Assembly: GCF_000241465.1 (NCBI RefSeq)
Contig: NZ_JH584235.1
Coordinates: 1,317,792-1,381,791 of the forward strand
Direction of reading: 5' to 3'
Source of the DNA: Sphingomonas echinoides ATCC 14820
Lineage (GTDB): Bacteria > Pseudomonadota > Alphaproteobacteria > Sphingomonadales > Sphingomonadaceae
Length of the DNA stretch: 64,000 nucleotides
Shown here: positions 16,429 through 24,364 of the stretch, one piece after another
How positions within the stretch are numbered: position 1 is the first letter of the stretch
Layout: each line of letters starts with the position of its first letter
Made by a program: the position numbers and the translations under genes
The notes under the pieces: model-generated
What the model saw: the letters and a program-made list of their open reading frames with translations, nothing else
Databases searched by the model: none
What the model was told of the DNA's origin: nothing

Positions 16429-16639
16429 ATGGAAGCAAGTTCCCGCGGGTTTTCGCGTGTCCCGCAAACCATCCCGCCACCGGTCGGTTAGGATGGCCCG
16501 GCCAGCGATGCCACGGCCCCGCTCTACCATGCCAGATATGGTGCAGATCGGCATGGCCGCGCTCTTCTGGCATATGCAGGACATCCTCGGCACGCCACCG
16601 TCGCGACGCACCAAGGTGCTGCGGATCCCTTTGCTCTAG
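16295..16639 (+). CDS. Small zinc-ribbon-like protein
   Basis: A 114-residue protein with CRVLGH at residues 5-10 and CQRC at 27-30, a likely Cys/His zinc site, followed by a W-x-x-V-P-x-G-F segment and a basic region (RVSRKPSRHRSVRMARP). Small proteins with this LCRxLGH...CxRC pattern are common in alphaproteobacteria as I recall, without known function. AGAGG lies seven bases before the ATG, so the start is supported even though it overlaps the MraZ-like frame by 134 bases. Its stop shares a CTAG with the stop of the convergent glycosyltransferase gene. It is likely co-transcribed with the MraZ-like gene. Confidence 0.65.
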   Translation: MSLLCRVLGHRARPSTQLNQGFAFSVCQRCNRDMIRSAGAPSTSKWKQVPAGFRVSRKPSRHRSVRMARPAMPRPRSTMPDMVQIGMAALFWHMQDILGTPPSRRTKVLRIPLL

Positions 16640-17922
16640 GCAGCACCGCCGAGCGCGTGCGCGATCGCTTCGGCGGCGGCGTTTGCGCCGTCTTCGTCGG
16701 CCATGCGCCGCGCAATTTCGGCCGCAACCGCGCTATAAGCGGGATCGTGTAACAGACGCCCGATACGCCGTGTCGCCCGCGCGACCGAGAAGCGGTCCGC
16801 CCGCAGCCGCAAACCGGCACCCAGCCGCGCAATGCGGTGACCGTGATCGTTCTGATCGCCCATATGCGGTACCACCAATTGCGGCTTGCCCGCGCGCAAA
16901 GCCTGGCCCGTCGTCCCGACACCGCCATGCTGGATGATCGCTGCGGCGCTTCGGAACAGCAGCGAATGCGGCGCATAGCCGCAGCGCAATACATCGCCTT
17001 CGATCGACGGCGCGGCATCGCCCCCCACCAGCAGCACCGCGCGCATCCCCAGCCGACGAGAGACTTGGGCGGCGGTATCGTAAAAGCCGCCGGCGCTGTT
17101 CACCGCAAAGGAGCCGAGCGTGAAGACGAGGGGTGCCGGCCCCGCCGCCAGGAAATCCGCCAACATCGGGTCCAGCGTTTCCTCGCTCCCGCTGCCGCTA
17201 TCGAAAACAGGAAAACCGACAATCTTGGTCGAAGGGGGAGCGTCTGGCGGCAGCGGGGCAAGGTGCGGCGAGTAGCAGCCCAGTTGCAAAATGGAGCGAG
17301 AATCGGGCTCCAGCGCGCGCCGCGCTCCCTTGGGCGGCAGGCCATGCTCTGCCCGCACGCGATCGAACCGTCGACCGTAAAGCCCGTGCAGAACACGCCG
17401 CAGGACGGTGTAAGCCGTCCGATTCCACACGCGTCCGACGCGCCCGACCGGCTGATCGCGCATCATCCAGAAATCGGGCGTGCGCGGCGGATCATAGGCC
17501 GACAACATCGCCATCGGCTGCAGGATCACCGAAATCAGCGGCAAGTTGCGCTTCTCGGCGATCATCGGAGCGGCAAAGACAAAAATCGAGGCGATGATCG
17601 CCTCGGCATCCGCCGCCACCGCGTCGAGCGCGCGCGTGCTGTCCGAAAGTCCCGGCAACAGAACCTGTTCGAGCATGACGCGCTGGTTCGCGATGACCCG
17701 CCGCACCGCCTCTTCATGGCTCAGCCCCATGCGTTTCTGGACCGCATCGAAGCCGGGCAAGATCGCGACCGCCTCCAGGCCGGCGCGGCGGCATTTCAGC
17801 ACCTGGTCCTCGGGCACCGCCAGCACTGGGGTGAAGCCCCGCTTGCGCAGCGCCAGCCCGATTGCGATAAACGGGTGCAGATCGCCCAACGTCCCGATGG
17901 TGGTGAGAACGACTTTACGCAT
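16636..17922 (-). CDS. GT1-family glycosyltransferase (UGT-like)
   Basis: A 428-residue GT-B fold glycosyltransferase of the family acting on sterols, macrolides, flavonoids and carotenoids. The N-terminal domain begins KVVLTTIGTLGDLHPFIAIG, very typical of GT1 enzymes such as zeaxanthin or sterol glucosyltransferases. The donor-binding C-terminal half contains LVFTLGSFAVNS, a CGYAPHSLLF segment and IIQHGGVGTTGQALRAGKPQLVVPH, which holds the HGG nucleotide-sugar motif. ATG at 17922 is chosen because the conserved beta strand begins right there; the open frame extends 56 codons further without homology. The acceptor could be a carotenoid or other lipid; no pathway neighbours identify it. Confidence 0.82.
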   Translation of the reverse strand: MRKVVLTTIGTLGDLHPFIAIGLALRKRGFTPVLAVPEDQVLKCRRAGLEAVAILPGFDAVQKRMGLSHEEAVRRVIANQRVMLEQVLLPGLSDSTRALDAVAADAEAIIASIFVFAAPMIAEKRNLPLISVILQPMAMLSAYDPPRTPDFWMMRDQPVGRVGRVWNRTAYTVLRRVLHGLYGRRFDRVRAEHGLPPKGARRALEPDSRSILQLGCYSPHLAPLPPDAPPSTKIVGFPVFDSGSGSEETLDPMLADFLAAGPAPLVFTLGSFAVNSAGGFYDTAAQVSRRLGMRAVLLVGGDAAPSIEGDVLRCGYAPHSLLFRSAAAIIQHGGVGTTGQALRAGKPQLVVPHMGDQNDHGHRIARLGAGLRLRADRFSVARATRRIGRLLHDPAYSAVAAEIARRMADEDGANAAAEAIAHALGGAA

Positions 17923-18102
17923 TGCGATCCCACTGGTCGCGTCAGCGCATCGCGTCCAGCCCTTCCTGCTCGGTACTGTAGCATTTTTCGGATAAAGCCC
18001 GTGTTCGCCACGGGTTGGGCAAATCGTGCGCCGCCGCCAAATTGCCGTGGATGGGGGGAGCGGTGGAGCCCCGCCTCTACCGCCCTCCACGCAAGACCAG
18101 CC

Positions 18103-18139
18103 TTGCAGAAACCCGGTGCAACCCCTATTATGTCTGAGT
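18103..18139 (+). promoter_or_regulatory. Promoter and putative operator of the semialdehyde dehydrogenase
   Basis: TTGCAG and TATTAT are separated by exactly 17 bases, a good sigma70 promoter. The nine-base element TGTCTGAGT (18131-18139) starts on the last base of the -10 box. The same nine bases follow the TATAAT box of the opposing xylD promoter at 22.4 kb. A position at the transcription start is typical of a repressor operator, and a GntR regulator lies between the two genes. Confidence 0.5.
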
Positions 18140-18159
18140 TATTTTTGAAAGGCCTCCCC

Positions 18160-19740
18160 GTGATCGATGGTTCTATTTTGATCGGTGCCGACGCTCGTCA
18201 GGCAACAACACGATTCACCACGGTAAACCCGGCCACCGGCGAATCGCTGACTCCCAGTTTTTCGTCTGCGGACCGCGACGCGGTCAGCGCTGCCACGGCG
18301 TTGGCGCAGGCCGCCTTTCCGGCGTATGCCGCGACCGACCTGCCGACTCGCGCTGCCTTTCTGGAAGCGATCGCCGACAATATCGTTGCGATTGGCGATG
18401 ATCTGATTGTGCGCGCGATGGCCGAAAGCGGCCTGCCGCGCGCACGCCTGGAGGGCGAGCGTGGCCGCACCGTTGGGCAGCTGAAGCTGTTTGCGCAGGT
18501 GGTGCGTCAGGGCGACTGGCTCGATGCCACGATCGACCCTGCGCTGCCCGATCGCACGCCTTTGCCCCGCCCCGACTTGCGCCGCATCAACGTGCCGGTC
18601 GGCCCGGTTGCGGTGTTCGGTGCCTCCAACTTCCCGCTCGCTTTCTCGGTTGCCGGCGGTGACACCGCATCGGCGCTTGCCGCTGGATGCCCGGTGATTG
18701 TGAAGGGCCATCCGGCGCATCCCGGCACCGGTGAATTGGTGGCACGCGCAATTGCCGCTGCGGTCGCATCGAGCGGCCTGCCCGCAGGTGTCTTCTCCTA
18801 TCTCCCCGGCGACACCAACGACCTGGGCGGCGCACTGGTCGCCGATCCGCGCGTACAGGCGGTCGGCTTCACCGGCTCGCGCGGCGGTGGCCTCGCGCTG
18901 ATGCGCATCGCGGCCGAGCGTGCGCAGCCGATCCCCGTCTATGCCGAGATGTCGAGCATCAACCCCGTTATCGTGTTCCCCGCCGCGCTCGCCGCGCGCG
19001 GGTCCGAGATCGCCGCCGGTTTCGTTCAGTCGCTGACGATGGGCGCGGGCCAGTTCTGCACCAACCCCGGTCTGATCCTGGCGCTCGACAGCCCCGAGCT
19101 GGACGCGTTCGTCGCCGAGGCGGGACGCTTGCTTTCGGGCACGCAGCCGCTGACGATGCTCACCCCCGGCATCCATGCCAGCTTCGACAAGGGCGTCGAA
19201 GCGCTCGCCACGCATGACGCAGTGCGCACGATCGCGCGCGGCTGCCCCAGCGCCGGGCCAAACCAGGCGGTTGGCGCGCTGTTCGAAACCGACGCCAGCC
19301 ATTTCCTCGCCGACCGCGCGCTCGGCCATGAAGTGTTCGGTTCGTCGTCGATCATCGTGCGCTGCCGCGACCTGGACGAACTGGCGCAGGTCATCGCCGG
19401 GCTCGAAGGGCAATTGACCGCGACGTTGCAGCTCGATGCAGCCGACGAGCCCGCGGCCGCGACATTGATCCCGGTCCTCGCCCAGCGCGTCGGTCGCATT
19501 CTGGCCAATGGCTGGCCGACCGGCGTCGAAGTGTGCCACGCGATGGTGCATGGCGGCCCCTACCCCGCCACCAGCGATGGCCGTACGACCTCGGTCGGGA
19601 CGCTCGCCATTGATCGCTTCTTGCGCCCGGTTGCCTTCCAGAACCTGGCCCCGACGCTGCTCCCGGTCGCGGTGCGCGACGGCAATCCATGGGACATCGC
19701 CCGTCGGGTCGATGGGGTGCGCGAAGCCTCCGCGCGATGA
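18160..19740 (+). CDS. 2,5-dioxovalerate (alpha-ketoglutarate semialdehyde) dehydrogenase
   Basis: ALDH-superfamily enzyme oxidising alpha-ketoglutarate semialdehyde to 2-oxoglutarate, last step of the Weimberg-type oxidation of pentoses and of hexarate breakdown. The roughly 526-residue protein matches this subgroup rather than generic ALDHs: FNPATGE-like VNPATGESL, FGASNFPLAFSVAGGDTASALAAGCPVIVKGHPAHPGT in two blocks, GFTGSRGGG, AEMSSINPV with the catalytic Glu, and GAGQFCTNPG with the catalytic Cys. GTG at 18160 is preferred because AAAGG lies seven bases upstream; an in-frame ATG at 18130 has none and would overlap the promoter. It is followed by a GntR regulator and a XylD-like dehydratase in opposite orientation, which supports a sugar-acid pathway. 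Confidence 0.87.
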   Translation: MIDGSILIGADARQATTRFTTVNPATGESLTPSFSSADRDAVSAATALAQAAFPAYAATDLPTRAAFLEAIADNIVAIGDDLIVRAMAESGLPRARLEGERGRTVGQLKLFAQVVRQGDWLDATIDPALPDRTPLPRPDLRRINVPVGPVAVFGASNFPLAFSVAGGDTASALAAGCPVIVKGHPAHPGTGELVARAIAAAVASSGLPAGVFSYLPGDTNDLGGALVADPRVQAVGFTGSRGGGLALMRIAAERAQPIPVYAEMSSINPVIVFPAALAARGSEIAAGFVQSLTMGAGQFCTNPGLILALDSPELDAFVAEAGRLLSGTQPLTMLTPGIHASFDKGVEALATHDAVRTIARGCPSAGPNQAVGALFETDASHFLADRALGHEVFGSSSIIVRCRDLDELAQVIAGLEGQLTATLQLDAADEPAAATLIPVLAQRVGRILANGWPTGVEVCHAMVHGGPYPATSDGRTTSVGTLAIDRFLRPVAFQNLAPTLLPVAVRDGNPWDIARRVDGVREASAR

Positions 19741-19843
19741 TCCGACGCGCCCGTCAGGGTGTGCGGTGGGATATCCCCGTGCCTTCCTGCCGGGCGCGTG
19801 ATCCGCTAGGCTGGGTCTCCATGACCCAGCCACCGCCTCGATA

Positions 19844-20554
19844 ATGGACGACGACCGCGTCTTCTCGCCGCGTATTCACGGCACCATCGCGCACGATATC
19901 GGCGTGGAAATCGTTAGCGGAGTGCGAAAACCCGGCGACGTGTTCGGCGGGGAAATCGAAGCGAGCGAAGCGCTCGGCGTCTCGCGCACCGCCTATCGCG
20001 AAGCGATCCGCATCCTCGCTGCCAAGGGGCTGGTCGAAAGCCGCCCCAAAGCCGGCACCCGCGTGACCCCGCGCAGCCGCTGGAACATGCTCGACGTCGA
20101 CGTGCTCGCCTGGACGTTCGAGGGTGAACCCGACACCGACTTCATCATCGACCTGTTCGAATTGCGCGGCGTGATCGAGCCTGCCGCCGCTGCCTTTGCC
20201 GCCGCACGCCGCACTGATGCCGACCTGGCCGAGATGCGATCCGCGCTCGATGCGATGAAACATTACGGGCTGGCGGATGCACGCGGCCAGAGCGCCGACC
20301 AGCACTTCCACCGCGCCGTCCTCGCCGCCGCGCGCAACACCCCGCTGGCCACGCTCGCCAATTCGGTTGGTGCGGCGGTGCGCTGGACCACCAAATTCAA
20401 GCAGCGCAAGCGCGCTTTGCCGCGCGACCCGCTGCCAGACCATGTGCGGGTCCTCGACGCAATCGCCGCCAGCGATGCAGAGGCCGCGCGCGAGGCAATG
20501 GTGACGCTGCTGAAGCTCGCGCTCCGCGACATGGGGCTCGCGCAGCGCGGCTAA
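19844..20554 (+). CDS. GntR/FadR-family (FCD) transcriptional regulator
   Basis: A 236-residue regulator with an N-terminal winged helix-turn-helix (about 10-75: SGVRKPGDVF, SEALGVSRTAYREAIRILAAKGLV, the typical R-x-A-x-R-x-L region) and an all-helical FCD effector domain (about 95-230) with LFELRGVIEPAAAAFAA and the metal/ligand histidines in DQHFHRAVLAAARN and DHVRVLDAI. FCD regulators usually sense sugar acids or other carboxylates. It sits between the semialdehyde dehydrogenase and the xylD-like gene and is the natural candidate to repress both. A short stem (GGCTGGGT / ACCCAGCC) lies just upstream of the start. Confidence 0.9.
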   Translation: MDDDRVFSPRIHGTIAHDIGVEIVSGVRKPGDVFGGEIEASEALGVSRTAYREAIRILAAKGLVESRPKAGTRVTPRSRWNMLDVDVLAWTFEGEPDTDFIIDLFELRGVIEPAAAAFAAARRTDADLAEMRSALDAMKHYGLADARGQSADQHFHRAVLAAARNTPLATLANSVGAAVRWTTKFKQRKRALPRDPLPDHVRVLDAIAASDAEAAREAMVTLLKLALRDMGLAQRG

Positions 20555-20556
20555 CC

Positions 20557-20587
20557 CCGGCGCTCGCCGATCAGCGGCGAGCGCCGG
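20557..20587. terminator. Bidirectional hairpin between gntR and xylD
   Basis: A perfect 13-bp stem, CCGGCGCTCGCCG with CGGCGAGCGCCGG, around a five-base loop, exactly between two convergent genes. Only short T/A stretches flank it, but the position and stability suggest a shared terminator. Confidence 0.65.
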
Positions 20588-20596
20588 GATTTCCCA

Positions 20597-22393
20597 TCAA
20601 TGGTTGTCGCGCGGCAGACCGCGCGTCTGCGCGATCCGCTGATAGGCCTCTGCCCCTTCCAGGATTGCGCCCGAACCGAGCTGACCGACCACGGCACGCT
20701 GAATTTCCTGCCACGGCGTCTGCGAGGCGGGGTAGCGATAGCCGCCTGCCGCCGCGAAGGCCGCACGGCGCTCCTCCAGCTCGGCGTCATCGATCAGCAG
20801 ATCGGCAGTGCCGCGCATCAAGTCGATCCGCACGCGGTCGCCATCGCGCAGCAGCGCGAGCGTGCCGCCAACCGCCGCTTCGGGCGAGGCGTTGAGGATC
20901 GAGGGGCTCCCGCTGGTGCCCGACTGGCGCCCGTCGCCAATGCACGGCAGCGAGTGGATGCCATCGAGGATCAGATGCGCAGGCGGACGCATGTTCACCA
21001 CTTCCGCCGCGCCCGGATAGCCGACCGGCCCCGCGCCGCGCATCACCAGGAGCGTGGCAGGCGTAATCCCGGTCGAAATCTCATCGATGCGCGCGTGATA
21101 GTCTTCGGGGCCATCGAACACGACCACCGGCCCTTCGAACGCCTCAGGATCGTTGGGGTTGGACAGATAGCGTTCGCGAAATTCGGGCGAGATCACGCTG
21201 GTCTTCATGATGGCGCTGTCGAACAGATTGCCCGACAGCACGACGAAGCCCGCCGACGCCAATAACGGCATGTCAAAGGGACGGATTACATCCTCATTCT
21301 CGATCACCGCGCTGCGGCAGTTGTCGCCGATCGTCTTGCCGTTCGCGGTCATCGCGCCCTCGGCGATCAGGCCGTGCTGGATCAACTGCGCGACCACGGC
21401 GGGGACGCCACCGGCACGATAATAATCCTCGCCCAGATATTCGCCTGCTGGCTGCAAATTGACCAATAGCGGCACGTTGAGGCCATGCTCTTCCCAGGTC
21501 TTAAGCGGCACGTCGACGCCGATATGCCGCGCGATCGCGGTGAGATGGATCGGCGCGTTGGTCGATCCGCCGATCGCCGAATTGACCGCGATCGCATTGA
21601 GAAAGGCGTCCTTGGTCAGGATGTCGGAGGGCTTGAGGTCTTCCGCCACCATCTCGACGATGCGCTTGCCGGTGTAATAGGCGCATTCCTGCCGGTCACG
21701 ATAGGGCGCGGGGATCGCCGCCGATCCGGGCAGCGACATGCCCAGCGCCTCGGCCAGGCTGTTCATCGTCGTCGCGGTGCCCATCGTGTTGCAATAGCCG
21801 GTCGATGGCGCGGACGAGGCGACGAGGCGGATGAATTCGGCATCGTCAATCTCGCCCGCCGCGAGCAGCTCGCGCGCCTTCCACACGATCGTGCCCGAGC
21901 CCGTGCGCTCGCCCTTGTGCCAGCCATTGAGCATCGGCCCGACCGACAGTGCGATCGCCGGAATGTTCACCGTCGCCGCCGCCATCAGGCAGGCGGGCGT
22001 GGTCTTGTCGCAGCCGATCGTCAGCACGACGCCGTCGAGCGGATAGCCGTAGATCGTCTCGACCAGACTGAGATAGGCGAGATTGCGGTCGAGCCCGGCG
22101 GTCGGCCGCTTGCCGGTTTCCTGGATCGGGTGGACCGGGAATTCGAGCACGATGCCGCCAGCCTCACGAATGCCTTCGCGCACGCGCTCGGCGAGCACCA
22201 GATGGTGGCGGTTGCACGGGCTGAGATCCGAGCCCGTCTGCGCGATGCCGATGATCGGCTTGCCCGAGCGCAATTCCTCCAGGCTGAGGCCGAAATTGAG
22301 ATAGCGCTCCAAATACAGCGCGGTCATGTCGATATTGTCGGGGTTATCGAACCATGCGCGACTGCGGAGCTTAAAGGGAGGGGAACCGGTCAT
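20597..22393 (-). CDS. xylD: D-xylonate dehydratase-type IlvD/Edd enzyme
   Basis: An iron-sulfur dehydratase of the IlvD/Edd family, 598 residues. It converts a sugar acid to the 2-keto-3-deoxy acid. From memory it is closely similar along its length to Caulobacter XylD (D-xylonate dehydratase): [27 protein letters not shown] in separate blocks, and the terminal NH. The cluster cysteines are in [16 protein letters not shown] and GYCNTMGTA, and a C-terminal [21 protein letters not shown] block is present. Paired with the semialdehyde dehydrogenase, a Weimberg-type route from D-xylonate or L-arabonate to 2-oxoglutarate is likely. The sugar dehydrogenase, lactonase and second dehydratase are not in the window. 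L-arabonate specificity cannot be excluded. Confidence 0.87.
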   Translation of the reverse strand: MTGSPPFKLRSRAWFDNPDNIDMTALYLERYLNFGLSLEELRSGKPIIGIAQTGSDLSPCNRHHLVLAERVREGIREAGGIVLEFPVHPIQETGKRPTAGLDRNLAYLSLVETIYGYPLDGVVLTIGCDKTTPACLMAAATVNIPAIALSVGPMLNGWHKGERTGSGTIVWKARELLAAGEIDDAEFIRLVASSAPSTGYCNTMGTATTMNSLAEALGMSLPGSAAIPAPYRDRQECAYYTGKRIVEMVAEDLKPSDILTKDAFLNAIAVNSAIGGSTNAPIHLTAIARHIGVDVPLKTWEEHGLNVPLLVNLQPAGEYLGEDYYRAGGVPAVVAQLIQHGLIAEGAMTANGKTIGDNCRSAVIENEDVIRPFDMPLLASAGFVVLSGNLFDSAIMKTSVISPEFRERYLSNPNDPEAFEGPVVVFDGPEDYHARIDEISTGITPATLLVMRGAGPVGYPGAAEVVNMRPPAHLILDGIHSLPCIGDGRQSGTSGSPSILNASPEAAVGGTLALLRDGDRVRIDLMRGTADLLIDDAELEERRAAFAAAGGYRYPASQTPWQEIQRAVVGQLGSGAILEGAEAYQRIAQTRGLPRDNH

Positions 22394-22432
22394 TGAGATA
22401 CTCCGCGTCGGGACGACTTTGCTCCCGGATAT

Positions 22433-22447
22433 ACTCAGACAATTATA
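22433..22447 (-). promoter_or_regulatory. xylD -10 box and putative operator
   Basis: On the minus strand a consensus TATAAT (22447-22442) is followed directly by TGTCTGAGT (22441-22433), the same nonamer found at the dehydrogenase promoter. The -35 region, 17 bases upstream, is weak, as expected for an activated or tightly repressed promoter. Transcription would start within or just after the element. Confidence 0.5.
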
Positions 22448-22535
22448 AGATCAATGTGCACGCGACGGAAGTCGCACCGCAGAGAATTCCACCGTCGGCA
22501 TGAAAGGGCGGGTTAGAGGGTATCCAACACCGGAC

Positions 22536-22564
22536 AGCCCGCCAACGCGTCGCGCTGGCGGGCT
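22536..22564. other. GC-rich hairpin in the xylD/cytochrome gap
   Basis: AGCCCGCCA pairs with TGGCGGGCT around an eleven-base loop. It lies between the xylD promoter and the convergent end of the cytochrome gene, in a 300-base gap with no supported gene. Purpose unknown; it may insulate the two units. Confidence 0.5.
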
Positions 22565-22663
22565 CTCTGGGTTGCCTGGGCAAGAAACAAGGTGTCCCGC
22601 CGGTGTTACGCGCGCACTAACTCGAACGGAAGGGTCTCTCCCCGCCGACTTTCGAAGCGGCGA

Positions 22664-22691
22664 TCGGGCGGTTGGGGGTCCAACCGCCCGA
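22664..22691 (-). terminator. Hairpin just downstream of the cytochrome gene
   Basis: A perfect 12-bp stem, TCGGGCGGTTGG with CCAACCGCCCGA, separated by GGGT, begins five bases after the cytochrome stop. No T run follows on either strand, so it is probably a 3-prime stabilising or factor-assisted terminator hairpin. Confidence 0.6.
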
Positions 22692-22695
22692 CAGG

Positions 22696-23928
22696 TCACT
22701 GCGCGAACAGCACGCCCCACATCAAGTCATAGCCAGTATAGCCTGCGGGCGGCGCGTGGGGACCGACCGGCTCTCCGACGTGACCGGGGCCGGAGGCGTT
22801 GAACGACGCGCCAGCATGGCACGAAATGCACGACGATTTCGCCATCGGGACATTGGCGTTAAGCGGCTCGATGATCGGGCTGCCCAGCAAGGTCGGCTTG
22901 GCCGCCGTCCCAAAACTGCTCTGCGACCCTGTCATACAGTAATTGGCGAAGACCGGGGCTACATTCGCTTGGGTCATCATCGTGGCAACTGCCTGAGATT
23001 TGGGGCAGGCACCATATTGCCCCCACGCCTTGGCATTGGCCGGCACCGTCTGGGTCACCGCACCAAAGCTGTCGTTACAGCCGGTCTGGTCGCAACGGCC
23101 CGGCGTATAGGCATTCTCGAAATCCGCCCATATCCAGTTGGGGAAGCCCGGCGTCTTCACCGAGATGTGCATGCTGGTCATCGCGTAGGTCGTCGCCGGC
23201 CCGGTACCAACGCTCGCAGACGAGGTGTAGAAATTGGCGGTGACGAAGCTCGCCGGCTGCCCCAGCCAGGTCGCAAGCGTGCTCACCGGAATCCAGTCTG
23301 CTTTCACTTCCAGCGCATTCCACGGCACGGAAACCGGCTGCTTGGTGGCGTAATATTTGGTCAGCCCCGCCGAAGACCATAGCCCATTCGCCACGAGATA
23401 ATCGAACGTCGCGCGATCGCGCCGGACCTCTTCGCCGACGCACCCCCCCGACGGAAAGCCCGAACCCGCCGCGGCCCCATTCAGCCCGGGCGGCGTACCG
23501 CAACCCTGTGCCGGTCCGATCACCTGAACGGTGAAACGCCCGGCCCCGCGCGTCGCCATCGCGGCGCGCATATGGGCTCTTCCGAGCAAGCTGCGCTGCA
23601 GCAGCTTACTGCCTTGACTGGAACTTGCGCTCGGCCAGGTCGGCACGTTGCAGCCCTTTGTGGGCGGGGTCGTACATGGGTTCGAAACGTAAATGTCTTG
23701 ATCCGACGCGAAGGTCTCATAAGTAACCTTCCCGGTCACTCCAGACGGCGCGACGGCAAGGATGAATTGCTGCCATGAAACCGCATCCGTCGAACCAAAA
23801 GGCGGCGGAACGATTTGCGCAGGTTTCGCATTGATTTGCGAACCGCTCACGGTAACGGCACCAACCGAAATCGCAGCCACCGCAATTGCAGCAAAGAGAC
23901 GATTTTTTCGAAAAGCGAAGATAGACAT
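22696..23928 (-). CDS. Exported single-heme c-type cytochrome-like protein
   Basis: A 410-residue protein with an N-terminal signal anchor (KNRLFAAIAVAAISVGAVTVSG) and one heme-attachment motif CISCHA near residue 363, close to the C-terminus. Several other cysteines (for example CTTPPTKGC, CDQTGC, YGACPKS) could form disulfides in the periplasm. The long middle part (about 45-350) has no fold I can name; it contains WLGQPASFVTANFYT and FPNWIWADFENAY. Only one CxxCH is present, so it is a monoheme protein fused to a large domain of unknown function. GAGGAG precedes the ATG. It diverges from the globin-fusion operon across a 400-base AT-rich region. Redox role likely, partner unknown. Confidence 0.7.
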   Translation of the reverse strand: MSIFAFRKNRLFAAIAVAAISVGAVTVSGSQINAKPAQIVPPPFGSTDAVSWQQFILAVAPSGVTGKVTYETFASDQDIYVSNPCTTPPTKGCNVPTWPSASSSQGSKLLQRSLLGRAHMRAAMATRGAGRFTVQVIGPAQGCGTPPGLNGAAAGSGFPSGGCVGEEVRRDRATFDYLVANGLWSSAGLTKYYATKQPVSVPWNALEVKADWIPVSTLATWLGQPASFVTANFYTSSASVGTGPATTYAMTSMHISVKTPGFPNWIWADFENAYTPGRCDQTGCNDSFGAVTQTVPANAKAWGQYGACPKSQAVATMMTQANVAPVFANYCMTGSQSSFGTAAKPTLLGSPIIEPLNANVPMAKSSCISCHAGASFNASGPGHVGEPVGPHAPPAGYTGYDLMWGVLFAQ

Positions 23929-24364
23929 GGGAAAGTCTCCTCAGAATCCAGTCTGACGGATACGCTTTTACTCTATCGACACGATATTTCAGAAAATAGA
24001 CGATATCAATCAACAGGGTTTCGGTCAACGATTGAAAAGAACCGATTAGGATATTGTTACTATACTTTTGTGATATTTTACACAGATATTACGATTTGCA
24101 CGTCAGTGCCTGATCGTGCGCGACTGCTGCATGTACTCGAACAGGTCTCGGGAAACAGCTGTGTCGATCTCGACAGCAACGCCATCAACCGCACCGCTCG
24201 TCCAGAACGGCGATCGAGCAAACCGCGCAGGTGAGAGCATCGCTCCCCGAACGGCATCCAAAAAGCCCGTCTGCCCGTAAACTGCAGGCAGTCCGACGAG
24301 CGATCGCCGCTGCGACGCTGTTGGGGTGCCTCGCCCATGACAGGACATGGGAAGGTTGGACGGA
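23929..24364. promoter_or_regulatory. AT-rich divergent control region with CRP/FNR-type site
   Basis: About 430 bases between the cytochrome gene and the globin-fusion operon without a convincing gene. The left 170 bases are AT-rich. TGTGA-TATTTT-ACACA at 24069-24084 differs from the CRP-type consensus TGTGA-N6-TCACA by one base and lies between the two divergent genes. Open frames in the right part on either strand have no recognisable features and were not accepted. Confidence 0.4.

Noticed and set aside
16837..18129. N-terminal extension of the semialdehyde dehydrogenase frame by over 400 codons
   Set aside because: The extension is antisense to the glycosyltransferase and has shadow-type Arg/Ala composition; ALDH homology begins only after 18160.
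18139..19833. 564-codon minus-strand frame opposite the semialdehyde dehydrogenase
   Set aside because: No recognisable motif; typical GC-rich antisense shadow of a real gene.
23815..24348. Several frames in the region between the cytochrome and globin operons
   Set aside because: Neither strand shows a family motif, signal sequence or good start; the area contains AT-rich promoter-like DNA.
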